DNA of 64,000 nt from Thermomicrobium sp. CFH 73360 (GTDB lineage Bacteria; Chloroflexota; Chloroflexia; Thermomicrobiales; Thermomicrobiaceae): contig NZ_JAMSLS010000001.1 in assembly GCF_023806465.1 (NCBI RefSeq), positions 248,001 to 312,000 of the forward strand. Reading direction: 5' to 3'. This document shows positions 8,667-17,671 of the stretch, piece by piece (the stretch's first letter is position 1; the number at the start of each line of letters is the position of its first letter). Below the pieces are notes generated by a model that made no database searches, was not told the origin of the DNA, and was given only the letters and a program-made list of their open reading frames with translations. Both the position numbers and the translations under genes were made by a program.

Positions 8667-8794
8667 CGTTCTCCTCCTTTCCTCGGGTACGCGCTGCGCT
8701 CAACTCCGGCCGTTGCCCTAGCCGAGCGGCGTCAGCGCGGAAAGGAATAACACTCTCATGCGGTCGTCCGACCGCAAGCATGCCCAGTATAGCA
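8667..8794 (-). promoter_or_regulatory. rpsF promoter and structured leader
   Basis: An extended -10, TGCTATACT, lies on the minus strand at 8786-8794; no good -35 is visible. The leader then holds a 7-bp hairpin, TGCGGTC/GACCGCA, close to the start site (about 8758-8775). A larger structure follows: CGCGCTG (8733-8739) pairs with CAGCGCG (8690-8696), a 4-nt one-sided bulge follows, and CGCTC (8724-8728) pairs with GAGCG (8697-8701). This is where the autoregulatory S6:S18 leader is found in many bacteria. I cannot match every consensus position, so the assignment is tentative. Confidence 0.5.
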
Positions 8795-8856
8795 GATCAG
8801 CCCTGGAGCTCTGCCCCAGGGCTCGCTGCCGCGACGGCACCCGGCCGTACTCTCGG

Positions 8857-9144
8857 TCACGCCGTCCGCGCCTCGAACTGCTGGACCACCGCCGGCCGCC
8901 GCGCCTGGTTAATGACCCAGTCCACAATGACCGCGACCAGCGAACCGACCGCGGCATGAACCAGATGCAGGCCACCGAACGACGGCCCAAAGGTCGGAAG
9001 CTGCTCCGCAATCCAAATGCCAAGGAAGGGATACGCCGCTACTCGCCACACTCGCTCAGGCAGTCGACCAGGGAGGAGATCGTACCAGAGGACTCCAAAG
9101 CCGTAGCTCAAGACCAGCATGAGCAGGAATGTCCCAAACTCCAC
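8857..9144 (-). CDS. small predicted membrane protein, unknown function
   Basis: 95 aa from a GTG at 9144 with GGAGGTGCGCT directly upstream. Hydrophobic segments cover about residues 3-20 (FGTFLLMLVLSYGFGVLWY), 33-48 and 58-80 (HLVHAAVGSLVAVIVDWVI), ending in a short basic tail. I do not recognise a family. The strong ribosome-binding site, the clean membrane pattern and the position ahead of rpsF support a real gene. A weak promoter-like TTGCCA-18-CATAGT lies upstream on the minus strand. Confidence 0.6.
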   Translation of the reverse strand: MEFGTFLLMLVLSYGFGVLWYDLLPGRLPERVWRVAAYPFLGIWIAEQLPTFGPSFGGLHLVHAAVGSLVAVIVDWVINQARRPAVVQQFEARTA

Positions 9145-9950
9145 AGCGCACCTCCGTTTCTCTCCACGGAGGCCGGGCTCCATCGCGGTAGCTCTACAAT
9201 AACTATGCATCATCGCTCGAGAGACTGGCAAGACACAAAGCCTACTCCGCCCGTACCACCTTCCTCATGATGCTGCCAACACCTGGGCCTTCCGCCCTGC
9301 TTCACTGCCGTCCCCACTGGGATACTCCCAACCTCATCAACCACGAACCGCTCGTTCCCAAGCCGAAATCTTCATGGACACTATCTGGCCCAATCGACCG
9401 AACGACGCCTCGGCAACACGCTCAAAGCCTGCCAGCCACCAATCACCGCTTCAAAACGCGGCACGTTGTGAACCCCCGGCGCTCGCGCAGCAAGCAGATG
9501 CCCAGCCCACTTGTCGCCATGACCAGGTGCACAACTTGCCGGCGACACGGATATCACCATTTAGGAGCCTTCTCTGTCCAACGCAACGTCGGCCCTGTAC
9601 GCGGCTGCGTTCCTCGTCTATCGAGAAGCACGGCACGCCCGAAGGCAGGCAACCTCACCGCTCGAGCAGCATGCTTGTTGCAGCCTCATGCACAAGGGAT
9701 TCCACAGTCAGAGGGAAACAGTGCTTGGTGACATCGCTACCGGCACTCGCTTACGTGTCGCTCAGCATCGGCGGGCTTGTCAGGGTTCGCTCGATCAAGG
9801 TTTGGCCAGTTACATCGAGGCACTGCTGCGGGGAAGGCGTCTCCTGGTCAGTCCGACGAGCTAACCACACACCTCGCAGGACATCAAGCTCAAGACCATG
9901 GATGCGTTGACCAGCTGGGGCAGTGCGCCTGCGCGGAAACGAGACGCTCG
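9145..9950. other. gene-free stretch of about 800 bp
   Basis: No open frame here has a ribosome-binding site or any recognisable protein sequence on either strand, and I see no tRNA, tmRNA, SRP RNA or RNase P RNA signature. A 7-bp inverted repeat, TGTCGCC/GGCGACA, flanks 22 nt near 9512-9547. AACGAG-CGT-CTCGTT just after thrB (about 9937-9952, minus strand) might act as a weak terminator. Base composition is like the neighbours. It could be decayed coding sequence. Confidence 0.4.
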
Positions 9951-10895
9951 TTACTCACCTGCGCTCGAGGGGTCATGCACCCCTGAACGCTCAAGTTCCA
10001 CTTCCCGGATCACGCGCGCGCCTTGCTCGTCGATCGGCAAAATCACCGCACGTGCTGCGAGACCACGACGCGCGATGAGTTCCTCTAGTGCTCGCCGGAC
10101 GGCCTCAGCCCGTCTCGGATGGACCAAAGCGAGGACAGACGGGCCCGCTCCACTCAGCGCCGCTCCATAGGCCCCTGCCTCTTGTGCCACCTTGATCGTC
10201 TCCTCTAGATGTGGGTAGAGCACAGCACGGTACGGCTGGTGGAGTTCGTCCAGCATCGCGGTCGCGAGAAGTTCCGCGCGCCCCGTACTCAGTGCGAGCA
10301 CGAGTAGTGCGGTGCGAGCCGCCGTCCGCACGGCCGTCACGCGCCGAATCCGTCGTGGTAAGACCGCGCGTGCATCACTCGTGAAGCCGAGCGCATCTGG
10401 TACGAGTACGACGGCAACCAGCGGGCTTGCGATTGGAATACGGACGGCCAGCGGGCCGTTGATCCCCTCTACGGCGAGCACAGCACCGCCGAAAAGGGCT
10501 GCACCGACATTGTCACCATGCCCTTCAAGGGAGCAAGCCAAACGAAAGAGTGTGGACTCCTCACAGGGCCGGCCGAGAAGCTCGTTCGCGAGCACAAGGC
10601 CAGCGACGACTGCCGCGGCCGAACTTCCGAGTCCTCGTGCGACCGGGATGTCCGACGCGACATTTAGTACGCCCCCGGGGAGTGTGAGACCGCTCTCCCT
10701 CACGAGCGCCTGCATCGCCTCCAGGACGAGATTCGGTCCCCCGTGGAGCTCAGGGGTTGTAGCAACACGCACGCTCCCAGGAAGGCCATCCGTTTCGTAG
10801 CGCGCGACGAGATACCAACCCAAAGCAAGCGCGAGGACATCAAAGCCTGGTCCAAGATTCGCACTCGACGCTGGGACGGAGACTTCAAAGCGCAT
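9951..10895 (-). CDS. thrB: homoserine kinase
   Basis: Phosphorylates L-homoserine, the step before threonine synthase. 314 aa, a GHMP-fold kinase: an N-terminal FEVSVPASSANLGPGFD strand-loop, the ATP-binding PVARGLGSSAAAVVAG, and a C-terminal GAYGAALSGAGPSVLAL. The ATG at 10895 overlaps the end of thrC by 11 bp, which implies translational coupling. Residues upstream of this ATG in the same frame lie inside thrC and do not resemble the family. Confidence 0.95.
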   Translation of the reverse strand: MRFEVSVPASSANLGPGFDVLALALGWYLVARYETDGLPGSVRVATTPELHGGPNLVLEAMQALVRESGLTLPGGVLNVASDIPVARGLGSSAAAVVAGLVLANELLGRPCEESTLFRLACSLEGHGDNVGAALFGGAVLAVEGINGPLAVRIPIASPLVAVVLVPDALGFTSDARAVLPRRIRRVTAVRTAARTALLVLALSTGRAELLATAMLDELHQPYRAVLYPHLEETIKVAQEAGAYGAALSGAGPSVLALVHPRRAEAVRRALEELIARRGLAARAVILPIDEQGARVIREVELERSGVHDPSSAGE

Positions 10896-12195
10896 GCTCG
10901 AGCGCTCCTCGCAGCGCAACAAGTGTCGGCTCAATGGTGACCGGACGATTGGCAAGCGGGCGCTGCTCCTCACTGAGATGGTACTGCAAGATTGCGTCTG
11001 GATCCTTGAGGACGTGTCCGGTCAACACGGCAACAACGCGCTCGCCTGGGCGGATAATACCCCGAGCGACCAGCTTGCGCACCCCCGCCACTGCCGCGGC
11101 AGAGGCTGGCTCACATCCAATCCCGCAGCGATCGACCTGCGCTTTCGCTTCCAGAATCTCATCGTCTGTTACGGCTTCGACCACGCCGTCGGTGAACTCG
11201 ATCGCTCGCCGAGCTCGCTCATAACTCACCGGATTTCCGATGCGGATAGCAGTCGCGACCGTCTCAGCCATAACCGGACGGAAGTCGCGAAATCCGCTGC
11301 GAAACGCAGCATAGAACGGTGCTGCTCCCGCTGCCTGGATGACTCCTAGCCGAGGGAGGCGGTCAAGAAGGCCCCAAGCACGGAGCTGCATCACTGCTGC
11401 CCCAAACGCCGCGGTATTCCCCAGATTTCCACCTGGCAGAATGATCCAGTCTGGCGGCTCCCAGCCAAGTTGGTGCAATAGCTCAAAGACTATTGCCTTT
11501 TGTCCTTCCAGACGAAACGGGTTCACCGAGTTGAGGAGATAGAGCCCGAGCGCACTGCTCGCCTCTTGCACAAGCTGCATCGCTGCATCGAACTCGCCCG
11601 CAATCTGCACGATCCGGGCGCCATAAGCGATGGCTTGACTGAGTTTCCCGGTCGCAATCTTGCCTGATGGGAGGAAAACGATGCTTGGGAGACCAGCCAG
11701 TGCGGCATAGGCAGCAACAGAAGCAGCGGTATTCCCCGTTGAGGCACACGCAACGGCCCTCGCATCCAGTGCGCGGGCGTGGGAAATCGCTACGGTCATC
11801 CCTCGATCTTTGAAGGAGCCAGTCGGATTTTCACCCTCATGCTTGAGGAGCAGGTCTGGACAACCGGTCCACTCGGCTAAGCGGGGATGGTGATAGAGGT
11901 TTGTATTGCCCTCCGGCCGCGTGATGATCCGGTCAATCGGCAAGGGCGGCAAAAGCTCCCGGTACCGCCAAACGCCGCTCCGATCGAGTGGCTGCCAACT
12001 GCCGAGTCGCTGCTCGAACAACGCAGTGCTCAGCACCGCCGGCCGCGGGAACTCCACGTGATAGAGGCCGCCGCATAGGCACCGTCCGGGTGATCCAGTC
12101 GGCCGAATGCGGCCTCCACACCGTTCACAGACGAGCCAAATTTCGGCGCTGATGGTTAGCTCACCTGTAAGCTGCTGTTCTCCCTCATCTGCCAC
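10885..12195 (-). CDS. thrC: threonine synthase
   Basis: PLP enzyme converting O-phosphohomoserine to threonine, about 436 aa. An N-terminal zinc-ribbon-like segment (CERCGG...CLCGG) precedes the catalytic domain. The PLP lysine lies in NPTGSFKDRGM, the phosphate cup is at ASTGNTAASVAAY, and LPGGNLGNTAAFG follows. I take the GTG at 12195, 8 nt after GAGGG. A GTG at 12210 that overlaps the permease stop codon (GTGTGA) is the alternative. Either way the gene starts essentially at the end of the upstream transporter gene, so the two are probably co-transcribed. Confidence 0.93.
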   Translation of the reverse strand: MADEGEQQLTGELTISAEIWLVCERCGGRIRPTGSPGRCLCGGLYHVEFPRPAVLSTALFEQRLGSWQPLDRSGVWRYRELLPPLPIDRIITRPEGNTNLYHHPRLAEWTGCPDLLLKHEGENPTGSFKDRGMTVAISHARALDARAVACASTGNTAASVAAYAALAGLPSIVFLPSGKIATGKLSQAIAYGARIVQIAGEFDAAMQLVQEASSALGLYLLNSVNPFRLEGQKAIVFELLHQLGWEPPDWIILPGGNLGNTAAFGAAVMQLRAWGLLDRLPRLGVIQAAGAAPFYAAFRSGFRDFRPVMAETVATAIRIGNPVSYERARRAIEFTDGVVEAVTDDEILEAKAQVDRCGIGCEPASAAAVAGVRKLVARGIIRPGERVVAVLTGHVLKDPDAILQYHLSEEQRPLANRPVTIEPTLVALRGALEHAL

Positions 12196-12206
12196 GACTG
12201 TGTCCC

Positions 12207-13169
12207 TCACACGGCAAACATACGCCGCGGATCGAGTGCGTCTCGGAGGCCATCGCCCACGTAGTTGATGCTCAGTACCGTGAGGAAAATCGCGCCACCA
12301 GGAAAGAGGACCATCCACGGCGCGAACTCGATCCAGTTGATTCCATCGTACAGCATCCGACCCCATGTCGGGATGTCAGGTGGGAACCCCAGTCCGAGGA
12401 AGGACAGCGCGGATTCGGTAATGATCGCCTGCGCCACCCCGAGTGTCGCCGCGACAATGACCGGGCTCAGTGTATTGGGAAGGATGTGCCGGAAAATAAT
12501 CCCGCCAGTACCAACACCAATGCAGTGCGCGGCCTCAACGAACTCCTTCTGCTTGAGCGACAAGAACGACGCTCGCACCAGACGGGCGACCGGCATCCAG
12601 TTCAGCCCGCCGATGACAAGGACAATCAAGAGGAACATCCCGAGCTCGATCCCGAACATTGCCTTCATTCGGTCTTGGAAGAGATAGGTGATCAGGAGGA
12701 GCAGCGGCAAGCTCGGGATGGAGATGAACATATCGGTCATCCGCATGAGCAAGGAATCGAGAAAGCCACCAAAGTAGCCTGCGACCGCACCGATCAGGGT
12801 CCCAAGAATGACTGCGACCAACATGGCAACCACGCCAACAGCAATTGAAATGCGTCCACCCCAGAGAATACGGGCAAAGATGTCGTGCCCGAGATCACTC
12901 GTCCCAAAGGGATGCCGGAGTGACGGACCCTGGAGAGCCTCTGCCATATCGAAATGATTCCAAGGAATCGGCCACAAGAACGGCCCGACGATCGTTGCGA
13001 TCACCATAAAAAGCAACACGAACGAGCCGGCGACGGCGAGCCGATGGTGTCGGAACTGCCGCCAAGCGTCGCTCCAAAGGGAGCGCGGCTTGCGAGCCGG
13101 GAGCGTCACCGCCATGCCGACCGCTCCCGCTGGAGTCTTGAGCCGGCGCTGCTCGGTCACCTCCGACAT
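12207..13169 (-). CDS. peptide ABC transporter permease, DppC/OppC type
   Basis: 320-aa inner-membrane permease. It has the OppC-type N-terminal extension and first helix (HHRLAVAGSFVLLFMVIATIVGPFLWP). The DLGHDIFARILWGGRISI entry motif, the EAA cytoplasmic loop (FVEAAHCIGVGTGGIIFRHILPNTL) and the C-terminal YVGDGLRDALDPR are all typical. ATG at 13169 follows GGGGGTGATGCA. It pairs with the upstream DppB-like gene; no ATPase gene is present in the cluster. Confidence 0.92.
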   Translation of the reverse strand: MSEVTEQRRLKTPAGAVGMAVTLPARKPRSLWSDAWRQFRHHRLAVAGSFVLLFMVIATIVGPFLWPIPWNHFDMAEALQGPSLRHPFGTSDLGHDIFARILWGGRISIAVGVVAMLVAVILGTLIGAVAGYFGGFLDSLLMRMTDMFISIPSLPLLLLITYLFQDRMKAMFGIELGMFLLIVLVIGGLNWMPVARLVRASFLSLKQKEFVEAAHCIGVGTGGIIFRHILPNTLSPVIVAATLGVAQAIITESALSFLGLGFPPDIPTWGRMLYDGINWIEFAPWMVLFPGGAIFLTVLSINYVGDGLRDALDPRRMFAV

Positions 13170-13200
13170 TGCATCACCCCCGTTCGCACGCTCGCCGAAC

Positions 13201-14160
13201 TCACTCGTACTTGATCCGTGGGTCGAGAACACCATAGAGAATGTCAGCGATCAAGTTGAAGAGCACCACGAGGGCCGAGAAGATGATCGTGATCGCCATG
13301 ATCACCGGCGTATCGTTATCGCGAATTGCGCTGATCAAGAGTGATCCCATACCTGGCACACGGAAGATCTGCTCGGTGATCACCGCACCGGTGAAGATAC
13401 CGGGAATACTGAGGGCTACGATCGTTACGACAGGAATCAGCGCATTGCGCATCGCGTGGCGCAGGATGACCACCCTCTCGGCCAACCCCTTGGCCCGGGC
13501 TGTTCGCACGTAGTCCTGATGGATCGTTTCCAGCATTGCTGCACGCGTGTACCGTGTCAACGCTGCCGTCTCGAACAGCCCCAGAACCATGATCGGCATC
13601 AGTGCCTGTTTCACCCTTTCCCACAGCCCGGCCAGCCCCTCAGTCTCAATGGTGGTGCGATAAATCATGGGAAGCCAACCAAGTTTCACGCTGAAAAGAA
13701 GAATGAACAAAATACCGGTCACAAAGGTAGGCAAGGAGAACCCGATGAAGGCAAGCGTCGTCGCGACGTTATCGAAGATGGAATATTGACGGATCGCGGA
13801 CAGCACCCCCACTGGGATCGCGATGAGAACCGAAACCAGGTAGGCGGTTCCGATAACGTAGAGTGTTGTCGGCAACCGCTGCCGAATGAGATCGATGACC
13901 GGGGACTTTGAGCGGAACGAGTACCCGAAATCACCGCGCAGCATCGAAGAAGCCCACTTGACGTAGCGCACCGGGATCGGATCGTCCAGCCCCATGCTCT
14001 TGCGGATGCGTTGGCGCACCTCCGGTGGGACCGCAGGGTTCATCGCGAATTCGGCCAAGGGATCACCGGGCGCCAAAGCCAAAATGGTGAAGATGACGAT
14101 ACTGATGGCGACCAAGGTCGGAATGGATATGAGAATCCGCCGGATCAAGTACTGCGTCAT
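13201..14160 (-). CDS. peptide ABC transporter permease, DppB/OppB type
   Basis: 319-aa permease with the standard OppB start (YLIRRILISIPTLVAISIVIF), the periplasmic loop ending in GDFGYSFRS, and the EAA loop YVRTARAKGLAERVVILRHAMRNAL. It ends in the DILYGVLDPRIKYE signature. ATG at 14160 has GAGGTACAGG in front. It lies 33 bp downstream of the hairpin that follows the binding-protein gene. Confidence 0.93.
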   Translation of the reverse strand: MTQYLIRRILISIPTLVAISIVIFTILALAPGDPLAEFAMNPAVPPEVRQRIRKSMGLDDPIPVRYVKWASSMLRGDFGYSFRSKSPVIDLIRQRLPTTLYVIGTAYLVSVLIAIPVGVLSAIRQYSIFDNVATTLAFIGFSLPTFVTGILFILLFSVKLGWLPMIYRTTIETEGLAGLWERVKQALMPIMVLGLFETAALTRYTRAAMLETIHQDYVRTARAKGLAERVVILRHAMRNALIPVVTIVALSIPGIFTGAVITEQIFRVPGMGSLLISAIRDNDTPVIMAITIIFSALVVLFNLIADILYGVLDPRIKYE

Positions 14161-14193
14161 CCTGTACCTCACATCCCATGCCAGACCGATGAA

Positions 14194-14219
14194 GGGGGTG
14201 GGGCGACCGCCCCACCCCC
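14194..14219 (-). terminator. strong hairpin after the binding-protein gene
   Basis: GGGGGTGGGGC (14194-14204) pairs perfectly with GCCCCACCCCC (14209-14219) around a 4-nt loop. On the minus strand only TTCATC follows, so it is not a textbook U-run terminator. Between a binding-protein gene and its permeases such hairpins usually stabilise the upstream message or cause partial termination, giving excess binding protein. Confidence 0.7.
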
Positions 14220-14226
14220 TCGGGCA

Positions 14227-16104
14227 TCAGCCCGAGCGTCGCCAGTTGGCGATGTTCCAGGTCTCGTCCGTCCAGCGCGAGAGCTCCAGGCCCGTGAGAT
14301 TCTTCTTTCGCCCACTCACACCATTCCGGTGCACGAGCGGTATTATCACCACATTGTTGACGACCAGATCATTCATCTTAATGAACAACTCTTCCTGCTT
14401 CTTTGGATCAAGCTCTGTCTGTGCCTGCTCAAAGAGCTTGTCATACTCCTCATTCTGCCAGCGCTCGATATTGTTGCCAGCCCAATTGTTTGCCTTCTGG
14501 GCAATGTTATCTTCCTTGCCATACCAGGAGATCATGTAATCGAGCGGATACGTGGAAGAAGGACCGTTCGTGAACATCTCAATATCCGTGTAGAAGTGTG
14601 CATAGGTGTCTGGATTTCCGGGATCCGACGAGAAGAACACTGACGCCTCAATCGACTTGAGCTCAACCTTGATACCAAGCTGTTCAAAGGCATTCTTAAT
14701 GATTTCCTGAGTCTTCTGCCGCACCGGGTTAATCGACGTCTGGTACACAATCTCCATGCGGACGCCGTCCTTCTGCCGAACGCCGTCCGGCCCCTTTGTC
14801 CAACCCGCCTCATCGAGCAGCTTGGCCGCCTCATTGAGATCGAACTTCCACGACGTGTTCTTCGAGACGAACCGCTCCGGAGCCACCAGGATGTTTGACG
14901 TTGCCTTCCCCGCTCGACCGTAAAGCGTATTGGCAATCACGTCTCGCTGGCACGCCAGCGCATACGCTCGACGCACGCGAAGATCCGACTGCCACGGGTG
15001 TGGGACACCCAACTTCGAGCGCTCCCCATCAACCTCTTTCCGCGGGTCGGTCATATTGATGAGGATGCGCTCGACGTTCACCCCTTCGATCACCTCAACC
15101 ACGCCAACGCCGGCTTTCTCCAGCTGGTCAAGCACCGTAGCCTCAACTTGAAGATTCCACGCATAATCCACTTCACCAGTCTGGAGCACAGCCCGCGCAG
15201 CAGTCGTTGCGTCTCCGCCGCCCTTCATCTCGACTTGGGCAAAATACGGCTTGTCCGGCTCCCGGTAATTCTCATTGATTTCGTACACGACTACATCACC
15301 GGGACGGAATTCCTTCACTTTGTACGCGCCCGTCCCGATCGGGTTGAGGTTGAACGGCGCGTTGCGCGCCTTCTCCCCGACATAGTCGCGCAGGACATGC
15401 TCCGGCAAAATCATCCCGTATGGGCCGACAAAGACGTTCATCCACGCCGGGTTGGGATTCTTGAACTTAATGACAACCGTGTAGTCATCCGGTGTCTCAA
15501 TCGATTCAATGACTTGGTAGTTCCCCATGGTGGTCGCAGTCGTCGCTTCGTTGATGACATACTCGTAGGTGAACTTCACGTCTTTGGAGGTGAAAGGCGT
15601 CCCATCTGACCACTTGACATTACGCTTAAGCTTCCAAGTGACGGACTTCGCATCCTTTGCTACGCCGCCATTCTCAACCGAGGGGATCTCCTCAGCCAGA
15701 ATGGGCACCAACTCGCCAGCATCGTTCACGTCGGCGAGCGGTTCCATCACAATCCGCGAAGCGTCGAAATCCTTTGTTCCCTGGGCAAGGTGCGGGTTCA
15801 AGATCGTCGGTGCCTGCCACCAGAGCAGCTTGACAAGCCCACCTTGCCCCCGCTGCGCTACTGGCGCAGGCGTCGGGCTCGCTGCCGCTGCTGGTGTTGG
15901 GGTTCCAGCAGGCGCTGGCGTTGTTGGAGCAGGCGTTTGCGCCGCCGGAGCCGTGGTGGGGGTTGCCTCTTGTCGCGCACAGGCAGCAAGAAGGGCGGCA
16001 ATTGCCGGCGCACTGAACCCAAGCGCCGCTGCGCGTTTGAGCACTTCACGTCGATTCAGCTGACCTGTTCGTGCTGCTGCTTCAAGCTGTTTCAGCTCAT
16101 CCAT
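14227..16104 (-). CDS. peptide ABC transporter substrate-binding lipoprotein (SBP family 5)
   Basis: 625 aa, extracytoplasmic peptide receptor. The N-terminus has twin arginines (LNRREVLKRAAALGFSAPA) and a lipobox LLAACA, so it should be exported and lipid-anchored. A 45-residue Thr/Pro/Ala linker follows, then the family 5 fold (LKRNVKWSDGTPFTSKDVKFTYEYV, GTGAYKVKEF, ALACQRDVIANTLYGRAGKA). The ATG at 16104 follows GAGGAGGGTGTTGTA and aligns with the start of the second paralogue at 49016. An in-frame ATG at 16167 also has GAGGAGGTGAGATAG and would add 21 residues. Confidence 0.93.
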   Translation of the reverse strand: MDELKQLEAAARTGQLNRREVLKRAAALGFSAPAIAALLAACARQEATPTTAPAAQTPAPTTPAPAGTPTPAAAASPTPAPVAQRGQGGLVKLLWWQAPTILNPHLAQGTKDFDASRIVMEPLADVNDAGELVPILAEEIPSVENGGVAKDAKSVTWKLKRNVKWSDGTPFTSKDVKFTYEYVINEATTATTMGNYQVIESIETPDDYTVVIKFKNPNPAWMNVFVGPYGMILPEHVLRDYVGEKARNAPFNLNPIGTGAYKVKEFRPGDVVVYEINENYREPDKPYFAQVEMKGGGDATTAARAVLQTGEVDYAWNLQVEATVLDQLEKAGVGVVEVIEGVNVERILINMTDPRKEVDGERSKLGVPHPWQSDLRVRRAYALACQRDVIANTLYGRAGKATSNILVAPERFVSKNTSWKFDLNEAAKLLDEAGWTKGPDGVRQKDGVRMEIVYQTSINPVRQKTQEIIKNAFEQLGIKVELKSIEASVFFSSDPGNPDTYAHFYTDIEMFTNGPSSTYPLDYMISWYGKEDNIAQKANNWAGNNIERWQNEEYDKLFEQAQTELDPKKQEELFIKMNDLVVNNVVIIPLVHRNGVSGRKKNLTGLELSRWTDETWNIANWRRSG

Positions 16105-16539
16105 TACAACACCCTCCTCACGTGTTGCACCCAACTCGTCGCCACCATCGGGGATCCCACGCCGCATCTATCTCACCTCCTCGCTTGCCTCACGATACCG
16201 ATAGACCCGACCGACTTGCTCGTGCCCCGCGCATACCTGCCTGGGCGCTCAAACCTCCGATCTTTGGGCAACCTGCTACCACCCGAACTTGCATCCTTTT
16301 GGACGATTCGGCCACCGCCAACCTCGAACCGTCCGCGAACGGCGCGATTCTATTGACTCACCCTCGACACGTCAACCCACGACACAGCCCCTGGAGACCC
16401 GCCGTTTCCTTCGTCCAACCGTCAAAAGAACAACGATCCGCAATCGTTACTCCTTTTCGGCGGCCGTAACCTCCAGAGTCGATTCTCGCGCCTCGCACAC
16501 TCTGAGTATCACTAATCAGTGCTCTGTCACGCAAGGGAT
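16105..16539 (-). promoter_or_regulatory. promoter and long leader of the first peptide transporter operon
   Basis: On the minus strand TTGACG (16370-16375), a 17-bp spacer and TAGAAT (16347-16352) form a very good promoter. Transcription would start near 16340, leaving a leader of about 170-235 nt before the two candidate ATGs (16167, 16104). I recognise no riboswitch in it. Upstream of the promoter, 16376-16539 shows no gene. Confidence 0.7.
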
Positions 16540-17655
16540 TCATTCAAGGCAGCGCCAAAGCGCCTCCGCGACACGAAACGGATCGCTGGCAACGACGCTC
16601 GCGGCGTAGAGCTCCATGGCCCCAAAGTCCGACGTCCGTGACAGCGGGTCACCACGATCAACGATGCGAACAACTACTGGCATCTGTGACCAGTCCTCGA
16701 CCGTTGTCCCGAGCGGAGGCAGCCACGCAACAAGGTTGAAGGACGTGACATTGAGATCATCCACTAAGCAGCGTACGACCCGATTCATAATGCGTGCCAG
16801 CTCCTCATCGAAAGCAGCCGCGAGCAAGACTGTCTCTTTCTCCTTCAAAGGGGTCAGGCTGGCATAGACGCGTACACCGTTCACACGACGCCCAAGCCCA
16901 AGTCGCTCGTGAATCCGGAACAGATCGTCAAAATACCCTCGTCCTGTCTCTCGCCAGTACGCCGTCGCGGCGCGCCGCTCCCGCTCGACCTTCCCATAGT
17001 GCATCCGCCTAGTCAGGCTCACTTGTGCATGACCATGCGGAATCGAGGCACCGCTCTTCCACAGACAATTCCACATGAACAACGGATAGATAGCCTCCGA
17101 GTCGACCGCACGGGCTTGTTCGAACCAAGCACGCACAACCGCCACCATCTCGCGGACGAGCGGTTCGTCGAAGGCCAGCGGATCATGGTCTCGGAAAACG
17201 ATCACGCCGTGCAAACCATCGTACTTCGCTATGTTACTTGCCGTGATGACATAGCGTCCCCGGATACGCCCGAAGACATCCTCTGGTGTGTTGTACTCTG
17301 GCTCACAGAAAGGATCTGGGGCTGTACGGGCCAGTTCGTCAGCCAGCTCGACCGGAATCCGCGCTTCCAAGGGTCGTCGAGCTCGCAACTCGTTGAACAA
17401 GGTCGAGTCGAGCGTCCACCGATTGGTCACCTTCACGATGCGTTGCCGCAGCACGGCCTCAGCCGAGCCAAAATACCGCTCGACCCACTTCTGCATGTGA
17501 TCCGGCAGGACAAGTTCTCCGACTGTCACATCGACGTCGAAGAGGTCCCAGAATGCCTTTTGGAGGTCTGCGTCTAAACCGGCGACGGCGTCGAGGAGCC
17601 AGAGAATCGACCTCTGCTCCACGCCACTCGGCACTCCGTCACTCGAACAGGGCAT
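16540..17655 (-). CDS. GalT/HIT-superfamily protein in the glycogen cluster
   Basis: 371 aa. The central segment NCLWKSGASIPHGHAQVSL has the H-x-H-x-Q signature of galactose-1-phosphate uridylyltransferase and related nucleotidylyl transferases/phosphorylases of the HIT superfamily. A preceding GVIVFRDHDPLAF strand also fits that fold. I see no paired zinc cysteines of classical GalT. It starts 16 bp after glgA, with GGGGAGGACAC before the ATG at 17655, so it is part of glgC-glgA. A sugar-1-phosphate or NDP-sugar reaction tied to glycogen is plausible; the substrate is unknown. Confidence 0.7.
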   Translation of the reverse strand: MPCSSDGVPSGVEQRSILWLLDAVAGLDADLQKAFWDLFDVDVTVGELVLPDHMQKWVERYFGSAEAVLRQRIVKVTNRWTLDSTLFNELRARRPLEARIPVELADELARTAPDPFCEPEYNTPEDVFGRIRGRYVITASNIAKYDGLHGVIVFRDHDPLAFDEPLVREMVAVVRAWFEQARAVDSEAIYPLFMWNCLWKSGASIPHGHAQVSLTRRMHYGKVERERRAATAYWRETGRGYFDDLFRIHERLGLGRRVNGVRVYASLTPLKEKETVLLAAAFDEELARIMNRVVRCLVDDLNVTSFNLVAWLPPLGTTVEDWSQMPVVVRIVDRGDPLSRTSDFGAMELYAASVVASDPFRVAEALWRCLE

Positions 17656-17671
17656 GTGTCCTCCCCTTCCG

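Noticed and set aside
9267-9910. Overlapping plus-strand frames of 154 and 178 codons in the 9.1-9.95 kb gap
   Set aside because: Compositionally random Pro/Ser/Arg/His-rich translations, no ribosome site, no known motif.
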